Assembly: GCA_965221815.1 (NCBI GenBank)
Contig: OZ244915.1
Coordinates: forward strand, 1,364,001 to 1,428,000
DNA: 64,000 bases
Reading direction: 5' to 3'
DNA from: JAPOXR01 sp965221815
Lineage (GTDB): Bacteria; Pseudomonadota; Alphaproteobacteria; Rhodobacterales; Rhodobacteraceae
The notes below the pieces were generated by a model. That model was given only the letters and a program-made list of their open reading frames with translations, had not been told where the DNA came from and did not search any database. A program made the translations under genes and the position numbers. Shown in pieces: positions 33,436 to 43,116 of this stretch (positions are counted from its first letter, which is position 1; each line of letters begins with the position of its first letter).

Positions 33436-34836
33436 ATGCAAATGGCACATTCCCGAATCGAATCCGATAGTTTTGGAGATATAGAGGTTCCTGCAGATCG
33501 TTATTGGGGTGCGCAAACACAGCGTTCCATCAAGAATTTTCCAATCGGCTGGGAGCGGCAACCTTTATCAATTGTTCATGCTCTGGGGCGAATTAAACAG
33601 GTCGCTGCGCAGGTCAATGTCGAATTCAACCTCCTCGACAAGGATATTGGAACCACCATTGCCGAAAGCGCGGCTGAAGTCGCCACGGGGCAACTCGACG
33701 ACCATTTTCCGCTTGTTGTCTGGCAAACCGGATCAGGCACGCAGTCCAATATGAATGCGAACGAAGTCATTGCCAATCGGGCAATTGAGAAACTGGGCGG
33801 CAAACTTGGTTCCAAAACACCGATACATCCCAATGATCACGTCAATCTTTGTCAGTCTTCGAATGATACCTTTCCGACAGCGATGCATATCGCTGCTGTC
33901 GCCGATATCCACAATAATTTATTGCCAGCGCTGAATGAACTCGAAAATGCGCTGGCCGCCAAGCAGGAAGCCTTTTCAGATATCATCAAGATTGGCCGTA
34001 CCCATACTCAAGATGCAACGCCGCTCACGCTCGGACATGTATTTTCCGGTTATCGAAGTCAGGTTAATCTCGCTCAGAAACGGATTTTGTCCTCGCTCGG
34101 GAATCTTTATTCTGTGGCACAGGGCGGGACTGCTGTCGGAACCGGTGTGAATGCGCATGAGGGCTGGGCGGATCGTTTTGCGGAACGTATTGCGGAAGTC
34201 ACAGGGTTTCCATTCCGCACGGCGCCAAACAAGTTTGAAGCTCTTGCTGCACATGATGCGATGGTTGAGATGTCAGGTTCACTGAAGACAGTCGCAGCAT
34301 CTGGATTCAAAATTGCCAATGATATCCGCCTGTTGGCTTCGGGGCCCCGGTGCGGACTTGGTGAATTAGTGTTGCCGGAAAATGAGCCCGGTTCCTCGAT
34401 CATGCCGGGTAAAGTCAATCCAACGCAAACGGAAGCGGTCACGCAGGTCTGTATTCAGGTCATGGGCAATGACGCCGCCATCGGCATGGCCGGTAGCCAG
34501 GGACATTTCGAGTTAAATGTCTACAAACCAATGATTGCCTATAATCTTTTGCAGTCAATCCGTCTTCTTGGCGACGTACTGACAAGCTTTACCCGGAACT
34601 GTGTTGTGGGAATCGAAGCGAATCAGGAGCGAATTACAAAATTACTCAATGAGTCGCTGATGCTTGTAACCGCGCTCGCACCTGAAATCGGTTATGACAA
34701 TGCGGCAAAAGTTGCCAAGGAAGCTCATCGTAAAGGCACCACACTCGAACAGGAAGCGGAACATCTGGGCTTTGTGACTGCCGCACGCTTCCGAGAGATT
34801 GTCCGTCCCGAAAAAATGATTGGTCCGCGTCAGTAG
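33436..34836 (+). CDS. fumC: Fumarate hydratase class II
   Basis: A 466-residue FumC (start ATG 33436, or M3 at 33442, 'MAHSRIESDSFGDIEVPADR'). Superfamily motif 'GSSIMPGKVNPTQTEAV' carries the catalytic Ser loop at about residue 319. 'GSGTQSNMNANEVIANRA' and 'GRTHTQDATPLTLG' are also diagnostic of the fumarase subgroup. It interconverts fumarate and malate in the TCA cycle, independent of iron. Single gene with a short 37-bp gap after sspB. Confidence 0.95.
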   Translation: MQMAHSRIESDSFGDIEVPADRYWGAQTQRSIKNFPIGWERQPLSIVHALGRIKQVAAQVNVEFNLLDKDIGTTIAESAAEVATGQLDDHFPLVVWQTGSGTQSNMNANEVIANRAIEKLGGKLGSKTPIHPNDHVNLCQSSNDTFPTAMHIAAVADIHNNLLPALNELENALAAKQEAFSDIIKIGRTHTQDATPLTLGHVFSGYRSQVNLAQKRILSSLGNLYSVAQGGTAVGTGVNAHEGWADRFAERIAEVTGFPFRTAPNKFEALAAHDAMVEMSGSLKTVAASGFKIANDIRLLASGPRCGLGELVLPENEPGSSIMPGKVNPTQTEAVTQVCIQVMGNDAAIGMAGSQGHFELNVYKPMIAYNLLQSIRLLGDVLTSFTRNCVVGIEANQERITKLLNESLMLVTALAPEIGYDNAAKVAKEAHRKGTTLEQEAEHLGFVTAARFREIVRPEKMIGPRQ

Positions 34837-34929
34837 GATATATCCAAACCGTGTCAGATCACCGCTCTGTCTCGATCGAGGGGCTTGGGCGCAAGAAAAC
34901 GGGGGCACGTCTTTTGTCGCCGTGTCAAT

Positions 34930-35137
34930 TTCGTGACATGTGTGACGCCATTGCCGGAGATGTACGACCGTGGGCGGGACGATCCGGGAGCTGCGTGTTC
35001 ACACCGGTCCGGGCTACAGGGTCTATGATCAACATCGCGGGGACCTGATCATTATCCTGCTGTGTGGCGATGACAAAGGGTCTCAGATGCGTGATATCAG
35101 GACCGCGCAACGCCTGGCTGACCAATGGAGGGAATGA
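34930..35137 (+). pseudogene. HigB/RelE-type toxin, truncated and frameshifted
   Basis: The frame entering as 'CDAIAGDVRP' continues, after a 1-base shift at about 34970, as 'VGGTIRELRVHTGPGYRVYD' and 'DLIIILLCGDDKGSQMRDI'. This is the second half of the 'phage-derived Gp49-like/HigB' killer family; the first ~35 residues are not recognisable. The stop (35135-35137) overlaps the ATG of the antitoxin gene, so the operon order toxin-antitoxin is preserved. The toxin is dead. Confidence 0.75.
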
Positions 35138-35511
35138 CCATGACCGAGACGCTGACTGACTTTGATCCGGCGGACCACCTGTCCTCCGACCCGGCGATCA
35201 TCGCGTTCATGTCGGATGCGCTGGAAACCAACGATCCGGCCTATATCGCCCATTGTCTCGGCATCGTGGCCCGCGCCCGTGGGCTGACCGAGATAGCTCG
35301 GCAAACCGACCTGTCTCGCAGCCAGTTCGACCACCTGTTCAGCGCCGCAGGCAATCCCACCCTGCGCACCGTGCGGGCACTGCTGGATTCCCTCAGTCTG
35401 CGGCTCACCGCGCAGCCGGTCGACGAGGGCGGAACCCCCCTGATGGGCCACCAAAATCTTCGGGGCCAAGGGAGTGCGGTTCATTCTCCTGATCTGTGTT
35501 GGCGACTCTAG
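35134..35511 (+). CDS. HigA-type antitoxin (addiction module antidote), C-terminus altered
   Basis: About 125 residues from ATG 35134 (or 35140). 'FDPADHLSSDPAIIAFMSDALETNDPAYIAHCLGIVARARG' and the HTH 'LTEIARQTDLSRSQFDHLFS' through 'NPTLRTVRALLDSLSLRLTAQP' match the putative addiction-module antidote family (about 100 aa). The last ~27 residues look like read-through into unrelated DNA. It remains after loss of its toxin and could serve as an anti-addiction gene. Confidence 0.78.
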   Translation: MTMTETLTDFDPADHLSSDPAIIAFMSDALETNDPAYIAHCLGIVARARGLTEIARQTDLSRSQFDHLFSAAGNPTLRTVRALLDSLSLRLTAQPVDEGGTPLMGHQNLRGQGSAVHSPDLCWRL

Positions 35512-35784
35512 AAGAGTCCAGGATACCAGGATTGGAACTGGGCCTTGAGTGTCCTGCCCAGGACGCGCGTCCGGGTCTGGAGCATGAGGTGGGCTCCCTG
35601 CATGACACATGCGAACACTGGTGGTATCCCGGTCTGGCAACCCACGCAGACACCCGAATGACCGCCTGAATGGCCCCACACTTTGCGGGACTCTCCTTGT
35701 CTTTAAAAACAATCAACAGCTGGAAAGGATGAGGCAGCAAGACCTGGCGACTGCACAGGTGTTTTTTTGAAAGCACACAGGCGG

Positions 35785-36534
35785 TTAACCCACGAGAGCA
35801 AGAGCCGGGAAAGCCTCGAGAAGCCAATAGGATATGGCGGCAAATTGTCCAGAGACGAGAAGCAGGCCGACGGCCACTAGCAGAAGTCCTATCGCACGCT
35901 CAATCAACCCCATCCAGGGTTTGAGTTTTTGCATGTAGTTGATGGATGTTTCAATGAAAATTGCTGCCAGGATGAAAGGCACACCGAGACCCAAAGCATA
36001 GAATGCAAGAAGAGTTACCCCCTGGACGAGAGATTCCTCCTGCGCGGCAAGCGAAAGGACAGTCCCAAGAACGGGACCGATACAGGGTGTCCAACCAAAT
36101 GCAAAAGCGAGTCCAAGCACAAAAGCACCCACGAAGTTGCCGCCCTTGATCCTGAATTGCAGTCGGGCTTCGCGGGCAAGGATAGGCAGACGAAATATGC
36201 CGAGGAAATGGAACCCAAAGAAAACAATGACAATTCCCGCGATTTGCCCGAGAAGGACCTGATGCTGCAGAAAGTAGATTCCAAAGGCTGTTGCCGCGAT
36301 TCCAAGCAACAGGAAGACGCATGACAATCCAAGGACGAAGCCCACAGCGGTTTTGAGAGCGGTACCACGTGCATGACCCGCACTATATTCACCAAACGAC
36401 AGACCACTGACATAGGCAAGATAGGCCGGAACAATCGGCAGCACACAGGGAGAAATGAAACTGACGAACCCACCACTGAGTGCAATCAGGATACCAACAG
36501 TCAGGCTGGCGTCAAAAATTTCCAAAGCAAACAA
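35785..36534 (-). CDS. ccdA: Cytochrome c biogenesis / thiol-disulfide transporter CcdA
   Basis: A 249-residue six-helix protein with the two conserved redox cysteines, C30 ('SFISPCVLPIVPAYLAYVSG') and C151 ('FGWTPCIGPVLG'). CcdA passes electrons from cytoplasmic thioredoxin to periplasmic thiol proteins for cytochrome c maturation. Length is normal. It is divergent from tusA with a 150-bp promoter region between. Confidence 0.93.
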   Translation of the reverse strand: MFALEIFDASLTVGILIALSGGFVSFISPCVLPIVPAYLAYVSGLSFGEYSAGHARGTALKTAVGFVLGLSCVFLLLGIAATAFGIYFLQHQVLLGQIAGIVIVFFGFHFLGIFRLPILAREARLQFRIKGGNFVGAFVLGLAFAFGWTPCIGPVLGTVLSLAAQEESLVQGVTLLAFYALGLGVPFILAAIFIETSINYMQKLKPWMGLIERAIGLLLVAVGLLLVSGQFAAISYWLLEAFPALALVG

Positions 36535-36683
36535 AGTGTGACCCCGATCAATCTGAGATTTTTGTGCAGTTGCGCCATTCCAGCTTGGATCTTAAGGTGC
36601 CTGGTGCATATCTTCGACCCTGCTCTGAACCCGTACGCAGATCCAATTTGGACACGTGCATCCCGGGGTCGTAACGTAGACTG

Positions 36684-36911
36684 ATGCCCATGACCAAACA
36701 ACTCGATGCCACCGGCCTGCAATGCCCGCTTCCTGTATTGCGAATTCGCAAGTTCCTGCAGGAACTCAAGTCCGGGGACAGATTGACCGTCATTGCCGAT
36801 GATCCCGTGGCAGCCATTGATGTGCCGCATTTTTGCAGCGAACAAGGACATGCACTGATTGCAGTTTCCGAAATCGAGAGTGGCATTCGTTTCGAGATTC
36901 AAAAAAAGTGA
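36684..36911 (+). CDS. tusA: TusA-family sulfurtransferase
   Basis: 75 residues: 'LDATGLQCPLPVLRIRKFLQ' with the persulfide-carrying Cys (C14) in the CPxP motif. TusA-like proteins relay sulfur for tRNA thiolation, molybdenum cofactor or sulfur metabolism. It ends close to the convergent oxidoreductase gene. Proximity to ccdA suggests thiol/sulfur handling, by inference only. Confidence 0.9.
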   Translation: MPMTKQLDATGLQCPLPVLRIRKFLQELKSGDRLTVIADDPVAAIDVPHFCSEQGHALIAVSEIESGIRFEIQKK

Positions 36912-36964
36912 TGAGACCTCGCCCGGCAGGACAAGGCTTTACGATCCAAGAGATCATCTCTTTC

Positions 36965-39900
36965 TCAGGCGGCTTCCTGATTCAAATTGTCGTGTCGTGA
37001 CTCCGACAGGTGATCAAGTAATTCATCGCGCCGTGCCAAGGCACGATGAAAATTCGCCTCCCAAACCGGGCCAAATCCGCGGACCGAAAGCGGCAATTCG
37101 GCTAATTCCCGTGCCGCCTCCGTGCCCTGCAACCCGACATTGTCGAGTAACATTTCCATATCGCGTTCATAAATCTGCACCAGCTTGCGTTGCAATTGAC
37201 GCTCTTTGCCGTAACCGAACGGGTCGAGGCGGGTATTGCGCAGAAATTTCAATTTTGCCAACAATGAAAACACCTTCAATATCCACATGCCAAACTCACG
37301 CTTCTCTGGTCGTCCATTTGCCGAACGCGTTGTCAGAATAGGTGGAGCCAGGCTGAATGACATACGAAATTGACCTTCAAATTCGCGGCGCACCAGTTTT
37401 TCAGTCTGTAAATGGAGGCGTGCCACCTCATATTCGTCCTTGATTGCCAGAAGCTTGTGATAGTTCAGTATGACCGCTTCTTCGAGTGGTGAGGACTCGA
37501 ATTGCTCAACCAGATCCTGATAACGGCGCGCCAATGCATTGCCGCTATGGTCAATGAGGTGCTGCCGACGGTATTCATAAGGAGTGATGTTTTGAATTGG
37601 CGCAATCGGTTGTGGCAGATTGTCCTGGAGCGATGTCGAATCCGCTGCCCACCATCGGCCAATGGCAAAGGCCATCAAATTGTCATCAACCGCAGCCCCG
37701 TTCAAACGGATCGCCTGTTCCAGAGCCTCCAGTGAAAGCGGCAATTGGCCGCGTTGCCAGGCGGCCCCCAACAACAGGATGTTGGCGTATATCGAGTCGC
37801 CGAGAATCGTTCGGGCAATCCGGGTTGCATCCAGCATCAGAATCCGATCGTCTCCCAACTCCTGAAACAACCGTTGGCGAAGCTGTTGGCCGGGGATTGT
37901 GAACTCCGCATCGCGGGCAAAGTCACCCGTCATGATTTCATGGCTATTGACGACCATCCCGGTCCGACCCGACTCACACATCGCCAGAATCTCAGTTCCA
38001 GCAGTTACAATCAGGTCGCCTCCAATTACGCAGTCCGCTTCCGAGATGGCGACGCGTATGGCGGAAATGTCCCGGGGATGTTGTGCAATGCGACAGTGAA
38101 TGCAGACAGCCCCACCCTTTTGTGCCAACCCCGCCATTTCAATCATCCCGACACCCTTACCATCGAGATAACCCGCCATGCAGAGAATGGCCCCAATGGT
38201 AATCACGCCTGTCCCCCCGACCCCGGTGATGACAATATTATGCGTATTTCTGATGGCCGGGAGTGATACCGGAGGGAGTTCAGGAATTCGGAGGTCTGCG
38301 GATCTGCTCCGGCGCAACTGCGCACCTGACAACATCACGAATGAGGGGCAGAATCCATCCAGGCAACTAAAGTCCTTGTTGCAACTGGACTGGTCAATGG
38401 CGCGTTTGCGACCGAGTTCGGTTTCCAGTGGAACCAGCGACACACAATTTGATTGTTTGCCACAATCGCCGCATCCTTCACAAATCTCAGGATTGATAAA
38501 GATCCGCTTGTCCGGATCGTCAAAGGTCCCGCGTCGCCGCCGTCGCCGCTTTTCTGCCGCACAGGTCTGTACATAAATGATGGCAGTCACGCCCTCTATC
38601 TCACGAAATTGCTGCTGAACCTGTTCGAGTCGGGCTCTCTCATATTTTTCAATGCTGTCAGGAAATTCTGTAAAATCAATATGTTCCTTTGAATCATAGA
38701 CAAGCGCAATCTTCTTCACACCGATCGCATCCAACTCGCGTGCGACAATTGCCGGAGTGAGCCCGCCATCATTCAATTGACCGCCGGTCATTGCAATGGC
38801 ATCATTGTATAAGAGTTTGAAAGTCATCGTGGTCTGCGCCGCGACCGCAGCACGGATTGCCATGATGCCCGAGTGATTGTAGGTGCCATCACCCACATTC
38901 TGGAAAATATGATGGCGGCGCGAAAACGGGGCTTCACCAATCCAGTTGGCACCCTCTCCGCCCATATGGGTGAAACCAATTGTGTCCCGATCCATCCATT
39001 GGACCAGATAGTGACAGCCGATACCGGCATAGGCGCGTGAACCCTGCGGCACATGGGTCGAGGAATTATGTGGACAGCCGGAGCAAAAATAGGGTCGACG
39101 GCTGATGAGCGAATCGGGGTGCTTTGGTGCACTGATACGCTCGAGTCGCTCCACGGCCGCCTGGATATCTTCGGAGGCGCGCCCCTCACGCATCAGAATC
39201 CTGCCAATCCTGCGGGCAATCAACACGGGATCGAGGATGAAGTGGGAAGGAAACAATTCCTCACCATTGTCTCCATAGTGTCCATAAACGCGACGGTCTT
39301 TGCGCGAATTGAAGATGATATCCTTGACTTGCGATTCAATCAGCTTGCGCTTCTCTTCAATGACAACAATCAATTGCAAACCATTCGCCCAGTTGCGCAA
39401 TCCATGCGGTTCCATTGGCCACGTCATTCCCACCTTCAGGGTGGTGATACCCAGCCGCCGGGCAACAGCTTCATCAATTCCCAGAAGTTGCATGGCATGC
39501 AGCAGGTCGAGCCAGCTTTTTCCCGCTGCAACGAAGCCAATTGCTGCGCCGGGTAAACCATGAACCCGGTGATTAATGTTGTTGGCTTCGGCAAATTTCA
39601 CGACGGCACGATGCCGCACACCCATGACGCGCCTTTCCTGATCCCTTGGCGTATCAATCAGTCTGATATTCAACCCCCCGGAGGGCATGTCAAAGTCGGG
39701 AGAGATGAAGTTGAATTCATTGACATCACATTTTACGACGGAAGTGGCTTCGATGACTTCTTTGACGCATTTGATTCCGACCCAATTGCCGGAAAAGCGT
39801 GATAACGCGTAGCCAAAGAGCCCGAATTCGATGACTTCCTGAACCCCCGCGGGAGACAGTATCGGAATATAGCAATCCACCAGCGTCCCTTCGGATTGAT

Positions 39901-40405
39901 GCAGGGTCGTGGAACTTTCGCCGGTATGATCGTCGCCAAGGGCCATAACGACACCACCAAAGCGCGAAACACCGGCGCAATTGGCATGCCGCAAGACATC
40001 ACCTGAACGATCGACTCCGGGACCCTTGCCGTACCACAGGCCAAAGACCCCATCATGACGGCCTTCACCGCGTAATTCGGCCTGCTGTGTCCCCCACAAT
40101 GCCGTCGCTGCGAGGTCTTCATTCAAGGCGGGATGCAATTGGATGCACGCTTGTCCCAGTTCCTGGCCCGCCGCGGACATTTGAAAGTCCACGGCACCAA
40201 GCGGCGAACCGCGATATCCGGTTACATAACCGGCGGTGTCCAAACCTGCCTGCTGGTCACACGCACGCTGCATCAATACGAGACGGACAAGCGCCTGGGT
40301 GCCGTTCAGCAAAGCAGTGGTACAGGAAAGGTCGTATCGGTCGGCAAGCCGAACCTTCTCCAATCCCACAGCAGCCCTCTTCAAAATGTCGTAAATTTTA
40401 TGCAA
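36965..40405 (-). CDS. Indolepyruvate:ferredoxin oxidoreductase, fused alpha-beta form
   Basis: A 1146-residue enzyme that oxidatively decarboxylates aryl-pyruvates (from aromatic amino acids) to aryl-acetyl-CoA with ferredoxin as acceptor. Order: pyrimidine/PP-type domains (about 20-420, 'YVTGYRGSPLGAVDF'), TPP domain (about 430-600, 'CSGCPHNSSTHVP', 'GDGTYNHSGIMA'), a 4Fe-4S segment (about 630-670, 'EICEGCGDCGKQSNCVS' and 'CNKDFSCLDGFCPSF') and the gamma-type domain (about 700-900, 'VGGTGVITIGAILCMAGYL'). Archaeal enzymes have two subunits; this fusion is common in alphaproteobacteria. Regulation is probably by the divergent LysR gene. Confidence 0.93.
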   Translation of the reverse strand: MHKIYDILKRAAVGLEKVRLADRYDLSCTTALLNGTQALVRLVLMQRACDQQAGLDTAGYVTGYRGSPLGAVDFQMSAAGQELGQACIQLHPALNEDLAATALWGTQQAELRGEGRHDGVFGLWYGKGPGVDRSGDVLRHANCAGVSRFGGVVMALGDDHTGESSTTLHQSEGTLVDCYIPILSPAGVQEVIEFGLFGYALSRFSGNWVGIKCVKEVIEATSVVKCDVNEFNFISPDFDMPSGGLNIRLIDTPRDQERRVMGVRHRAVVKFAEANNINHRVHGLPGAAIGFVAAGKSWLDLLHAMQLLGIDEAVARRLGITTLKVGMTWPMEPHGLRNWANGLQLIVVIEEKRKLIESQVKDIIFNSRKDRRVYGHYGDNGEELFPSHFILDPVLIARRIGRILMREGRASEDIQAAVERLERISAPKHPDSLISRRPYFCSGCPHNSSTHVPQGSRAYAGIGCHYLVQWMDRDTIGFTHMGGEGANWIGEAPFSRRHHIFQNVGDGTYNHSGIMAIRAAVAAQTTMTFKLLYNDAIAMTGGQLNDGGLTPAIVARELDAIGVKKIALVYDSKEHIDFTEFPDSIEKYERARLEQVQQQFREIEGVTAIIYVQTCAAEKRRRRRRGTFDDPDKRIFINPEICEGCGDCGKQSNCVSLVPLETELGRKRAIDQSSCNKDFSCLDGFCPSFVMLSGAQLRRSRSADLRIPELPPVSLPAIRNTHNIVITGVGGTGVITIGAILCMAGYLDGKGVGMIEMAGLAQKGGAVCIHCRIAQHPRDISAIRVAISEADCVIGGDLIVTAGTEILAMCESGRTGMVVNSHEIMTGDFARDAEFTIPGQQLRQRLFQELGDDRILMLDATRIARTILGDSIYANILLLGAAWQRGQLPLSLEALEQAIRLNGAAVDDNLMAFAIGRWWAADSTSLQDNLPQPIAPIQNITPYEYRRQHLIDHSGNALARRYQDLVEQFESSPLEEAVILNYHKLLAIKDEYEVARLHLQTEKLVRREFEGQFRMSFSLAPPILTTRSANGRPEKREFGMWILKVFSLLAKLKFLRNTRLDPFGYGKERQLQRKLVQIYERDMEMLLDNVGLQGTEAARELAELPLSVRGFGPVWEANFHRALARRDELLDHLSESRHDNLNQEAA

Positions 40406-40505
40406 AACTAATTCGGATGATTGACAAATTGAAGCCTAATCACGAATTTTGACACATATCCGCTCTGTGATGTTTTCGATTTCGGCCAGGTTGTGAGAGA
40501 ATTCT

Positions 40506-41384
40506 ATGGATTGGGACAAGTTGAGAATTTTCCATGCGGTGGCTGAAGCCGGAAGTCTGACACGCGCTGCTGATACGCTCAGGCTCAGCCAGTCGGCGAT
40601 GAGTCGCCAGATCAGTGCACTTGAAGAGACATTGTCAACCACCCTTTTCCACCGTCATGCCCGTGGTCTTCTGTTGACTGAACAGGGCGAATTGCTTTTT
40701 GCAGCGACAATCGCCATATGTTCACGCCTCGATTCCGCCGTTGCACGGCTACGAGATTCCCAGGACAAGATCTTCGGTGAGTTACGGGTGACCTCATCGG
40801 TGGATTTTGGTACTTTGTGGTTGGCGCCACGCCTTGAATCTCTCTATCGGGCGGCGCCACGCATCAAGATTGATCTGATCCTTGAACAGCGCGTGCTGGA
40901 TTTAACGATGCGAGAGGCCGATATCGCGATCCGGATGAAAGAACCTTCGCAGGCTGACCTGATCCGCCGCAAGTTGATGTCAGCACAAATGCGTCTGTAT
41001 GCCACCCGGTCCTATATCAGGACCTGTGGTGAGCCGCGCAATGAAGAGGATTTGGCTGGCCATCGAATCATCTGTCAGGGTGGGAGTCGTCCACCTGACA
41101 GCATTACCCAACGATTCGTCGACAGAATTTTTACAGGAAATATTTCTTCGTATCTGACCGTCAACAACTACTATGGCGTATTGCAAGCTGTGCAACACCA
41201 TCTTGGTATCGGTGTACTCCCAGACTATCTTGAAAAGCACTGCCCGGACCTCAAGCCGATACTGGCCGATCTTTGCTCGGAAGACATCCCGGTTTACCTC
41301 GCATATCCACTCGAATTACGGGACTCCAAACGTATTCGGGTCTTCAGGGAATTTGTCTTGACAGAAGCCGGAATTAAACCATGA
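40506..41384 (+). CDS. LysR-family transcriptional regulator
   Basis: A 292-residue LysR protein: HTH at residues 1-65 ('LRIFHAVAEAGSLTRAADTL', 'QSAMSRQISALEE') and a ligand-binding domain from about 90. It is divergent from the indolepyruvate oxidoreductase with a 100-bp shared region, the classical LysR-target layout, so it probably controls that gene in response to an aromatic 2-oxoacid or amino acid. Confidence 0.92.
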   Translation: MDWDKLRIFHAVAEAGSLTRAADTLRLSQSAMSRQISALEETLSTTLFHRHARGLLLTEQGELLFAATIAICSRLDSAVARLRDSQDKIFGELRVTSSVDFGTLWLAPRLESLYRAAPRIKIDLILEQRVLDLTMREADIAIRMKEPSQADLIRRKLMSAQMRLYATRSYIRTCGEPRNEEDLAGHRIICQGGSRPPDSITQRFVDRIFTGNISSYLTVNNYYGVLQAVQHHLGIGVLPDYLEKHCPDLKPILADLCSEDIPVYLAYPLELRDSKRIRVFREFVLTEAGIKP

Positions 41385-41585
41385 GATCGAAAAGGCAATA
41401 TTCTTCACCGAATTTACGCCGCGGCCATCCAGCGTATAATCGCAAGGTTTTTCGCTCAGACTGGATTCATCTTACTGCGCCGAAATGGATGATTCGGAAG
41501 GGCATGATCGTTCCGGGTGGATTGTCGTCGCCTTGCGCGTGCGCGCCGCGCATTCTAGAATCCTCTTCATACAGGAGGAACCCGT

Positions 41586-41828
41586 ATGCCCGTCGAAGCT
41601 TCTGAAATCAGTAAACGCATTGAGAATGCGCTTCCCGGATCGAAGGTCACGATCACGGATTTGGCGGGGGACGGGAACCATTATGCAGCAGAAGTCATTT
41701 ATGCCGGTTTCAAGGGCATGAATCGTGTTCAACAGCAACGCGCTGTCTATGCTGCTCTCGAGGACATGATGAGCGGCCCGAATGGTGACTTGCATGCCTT
41801 GGCGCTCAGCACAAAAGAGTCGGAGTAA
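41586..41828 (+). CDS. bolA: BolA-family protein
   Basis: An 80-residue BolA-like protein with 'PGSKVTITDLAGDGNHYAAEVIYAGFKGMNRVQQQRAVYAAL', including the C-terminal His region ('DLHALALSTKE') that ligates a shared 2Fe-2S cluster. A strong ribosome site (AGGAGG) precedes the ATG. It is 3 nt from grxD, its usual partner in iron-sulfur trafficking. Confidence 0.93.
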   Translation: MPVEASEISKRIENALPGSKVTITDLAGDGNHYAAEVIYAGFKGMNRVQQQRAVYAALEDMMSGPNGDLHALALSTKESE

Positions 41829-41831
41829 GAG

Positions 41832-42197
41832 ATGTCAGAAGATATCCAGAATGAAATTCAGCAACTGGTCAAAGATAACGATGTGGTCTTGTTCATGAAG
41901 GGAAATCGGGGCGTGCCACAATGCGGATTCTCTTCCCGTGTCGTTTCAGTTCTCAATTATCTGGAAGTTACATATTCAGATGTCAATGTCCTGGAAAATC
42001 CAGGGATACGTGAGGGAGTCAAGCAATTCTCTGAATGGCCGACGATCCCGCAACTTTATGTGAAAGGTGAATTCATCGGCGGCTGTGATATTATCACCGA
42101 AATGACTCTTTCGGGTGAACTCGAGACCCTGTTCGACAATCATTCCATCACATACAGCAAAGAAGCGTCAACGCGATTGCGGGAACATAACAGGTGA
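41832..42197 (+). CDS. grxD: Monothiol glutaredoxin, Grx4/GrxD type
   Basis: A 121-residue CGFS glutaredoxin: 'PQCGFSSRVVSVLNYL' (C31), cis-Pro in 'WPTIPQLYVKGEFIGGCDII'. It carries 2Fe-2S clusters with BolA and glutathione. The last ~15 residues extend beyond the usual length. It forms an operon with bolA and is convergent with zapA. Confidence 0.95.
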   Translation: MSEDIQNEIQQLVKDNDVVLFMKGNRGVPQCGFSSRVVSVLNYLEVTYSDVNVLENPGIREGVKQFSEWPTIPQLYVKGEFIGGCDIITEMTLSGELETLFDNHSITYSKEASTRLREHNR

Positions 42198-42232
42198 CAG
42201 GGCACAAGATCATACGCCCATCAGGTTGACTG

Positions 42233-42643
42233 TCAGGTGACTGACTTGCCGCGTGCCGCATCAGCACTGTCACCAAAAATTTCTTCCAATCTGCCGGCAA
42301 CGACCTCGGAGGAATTGGCGAGTCGCTCAAGAGCAGCGACTGTATCCGGATCCGGCAGTGCATTTTTCTGTCTGAGTGCCGCAAGAGACTCTTTCAATTC
42401 CAAGATTTCGCTCTGGAGTTTATTGACTTCATCTGTCAGATCGACTGACCTGTCAGCGAGTCGGAAAGCTGCCAGTAGCAATTGATTGGCCGGAGTGAGT
42501 CGATCCTGTTGCTCGGGAGTCAGTTCATGGACTGCCGCCTGGAGGACAACGGCAGCTTTTTTTGCCGCTGCCAACTCCGAGTCGCTGGATGTCACCGTGA
42601 ATCCCCGACCACCTGCCATGATTTTGAATTCATGCATGATCAA
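42233..42643 (-). CDS. zapA: Cell-division protein ZapA
   Basis: 136 residues. The N-terminal head ('FTVTSSDSELAAAKKAAVVLQAAVHEL', 'QDRLTPANQLLLAAFRLADR') and a coiled-coil tail are those of ZapA, which cross-links FtsZ filaments. The start may be M3 or M9. It overlaps the upstream coiled-coil gene by 14 bp, so the two are cotranslated. Confidence 0.88.
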   Translation of the reverse strand: MIMHEFKIMAGGRGFTVTSSDSELAAAKKAAVVLQAAVHELTPEQQDRLTPANQLLLAAFRLADRSVDLTDEVNKLQSEILELKESLAALRQKNALPDPDTVAALERLANSSEVVAGRLEEIFGDSADAARGKSVT

Positions 42644-42941
42644 GTGAATCCAATAATGGGGTTAATTCTGCGAGAATCTCATCCAACTCCTTGCGATCGC
42701 GCAACCGGGCGTCGCGCAGACTGACAAGTTCGGTTTCAACAGTCTGGAGTCGCTGGACCTCTTGCTCCGCTTTTTCCAGAAGCAATCGATATTCAGCAGC
42801 TTTACGCCGTTCTGCGCCAAGCTCAGCGGCCAGTTTTTCCACTTCTTCAATCACTGCCTTGTTGCATGAATCAACCGCCGCTGTCATACGGCGACAAGCG
42901 GAATCAATTCGATCAATCAAATCAGCAGTTTTTTTATCCAT
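42630..42941 (-). CDS. Short coiled-coil protein (DUF4164-like), zapA partner gene
   Basis: 103 residues, almost all predicted coiled coil ('NKAVIEEVEKLAAELGAERR', 'LLLEKAEQEVQRLQTVETEL'). Alphaproteobacteria commonly carry such a gene between tkt (divergent) and zapA; it may assist ZapA at the division ring, analogous to ZapB, but that is inferred from context. Confidence 0.75.
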   Translation of the reverse strand: MDKKTADLIDRIDSACRRMTAAVDSCNKAVIEEVEKLAAELGAERRKAAEYRLLLEKAEQEVQRLQTVETELVSLRDARLRDRKELDEILAELTPLLDSLDHA

Positions 42942-43116
42942 GCCGGCCTAATCCAACGCACTGTTACACCCGCTATATTGCTCGCGCTGGTAACGCAACA
43001 AAAACGCAGTTAGGGATCTCTGGTGATTCTGCGTGCCGCCTTATACGCCTCGTCCCGGTTGTCTGTCCCCACCCTCCAGTCAATATCTGCCGTCAACAGA
43101 ATTTGGGAGCCATCAC

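Noticed and set aside
42942..43116. 6S RNA gene near zapA
   Set aside because: 6S RNA often sits next to zapA in alphaproteobacteria, but neither this 175-bp region nor the 36 bp after zapA has the expected size and long interrupted hairpin.
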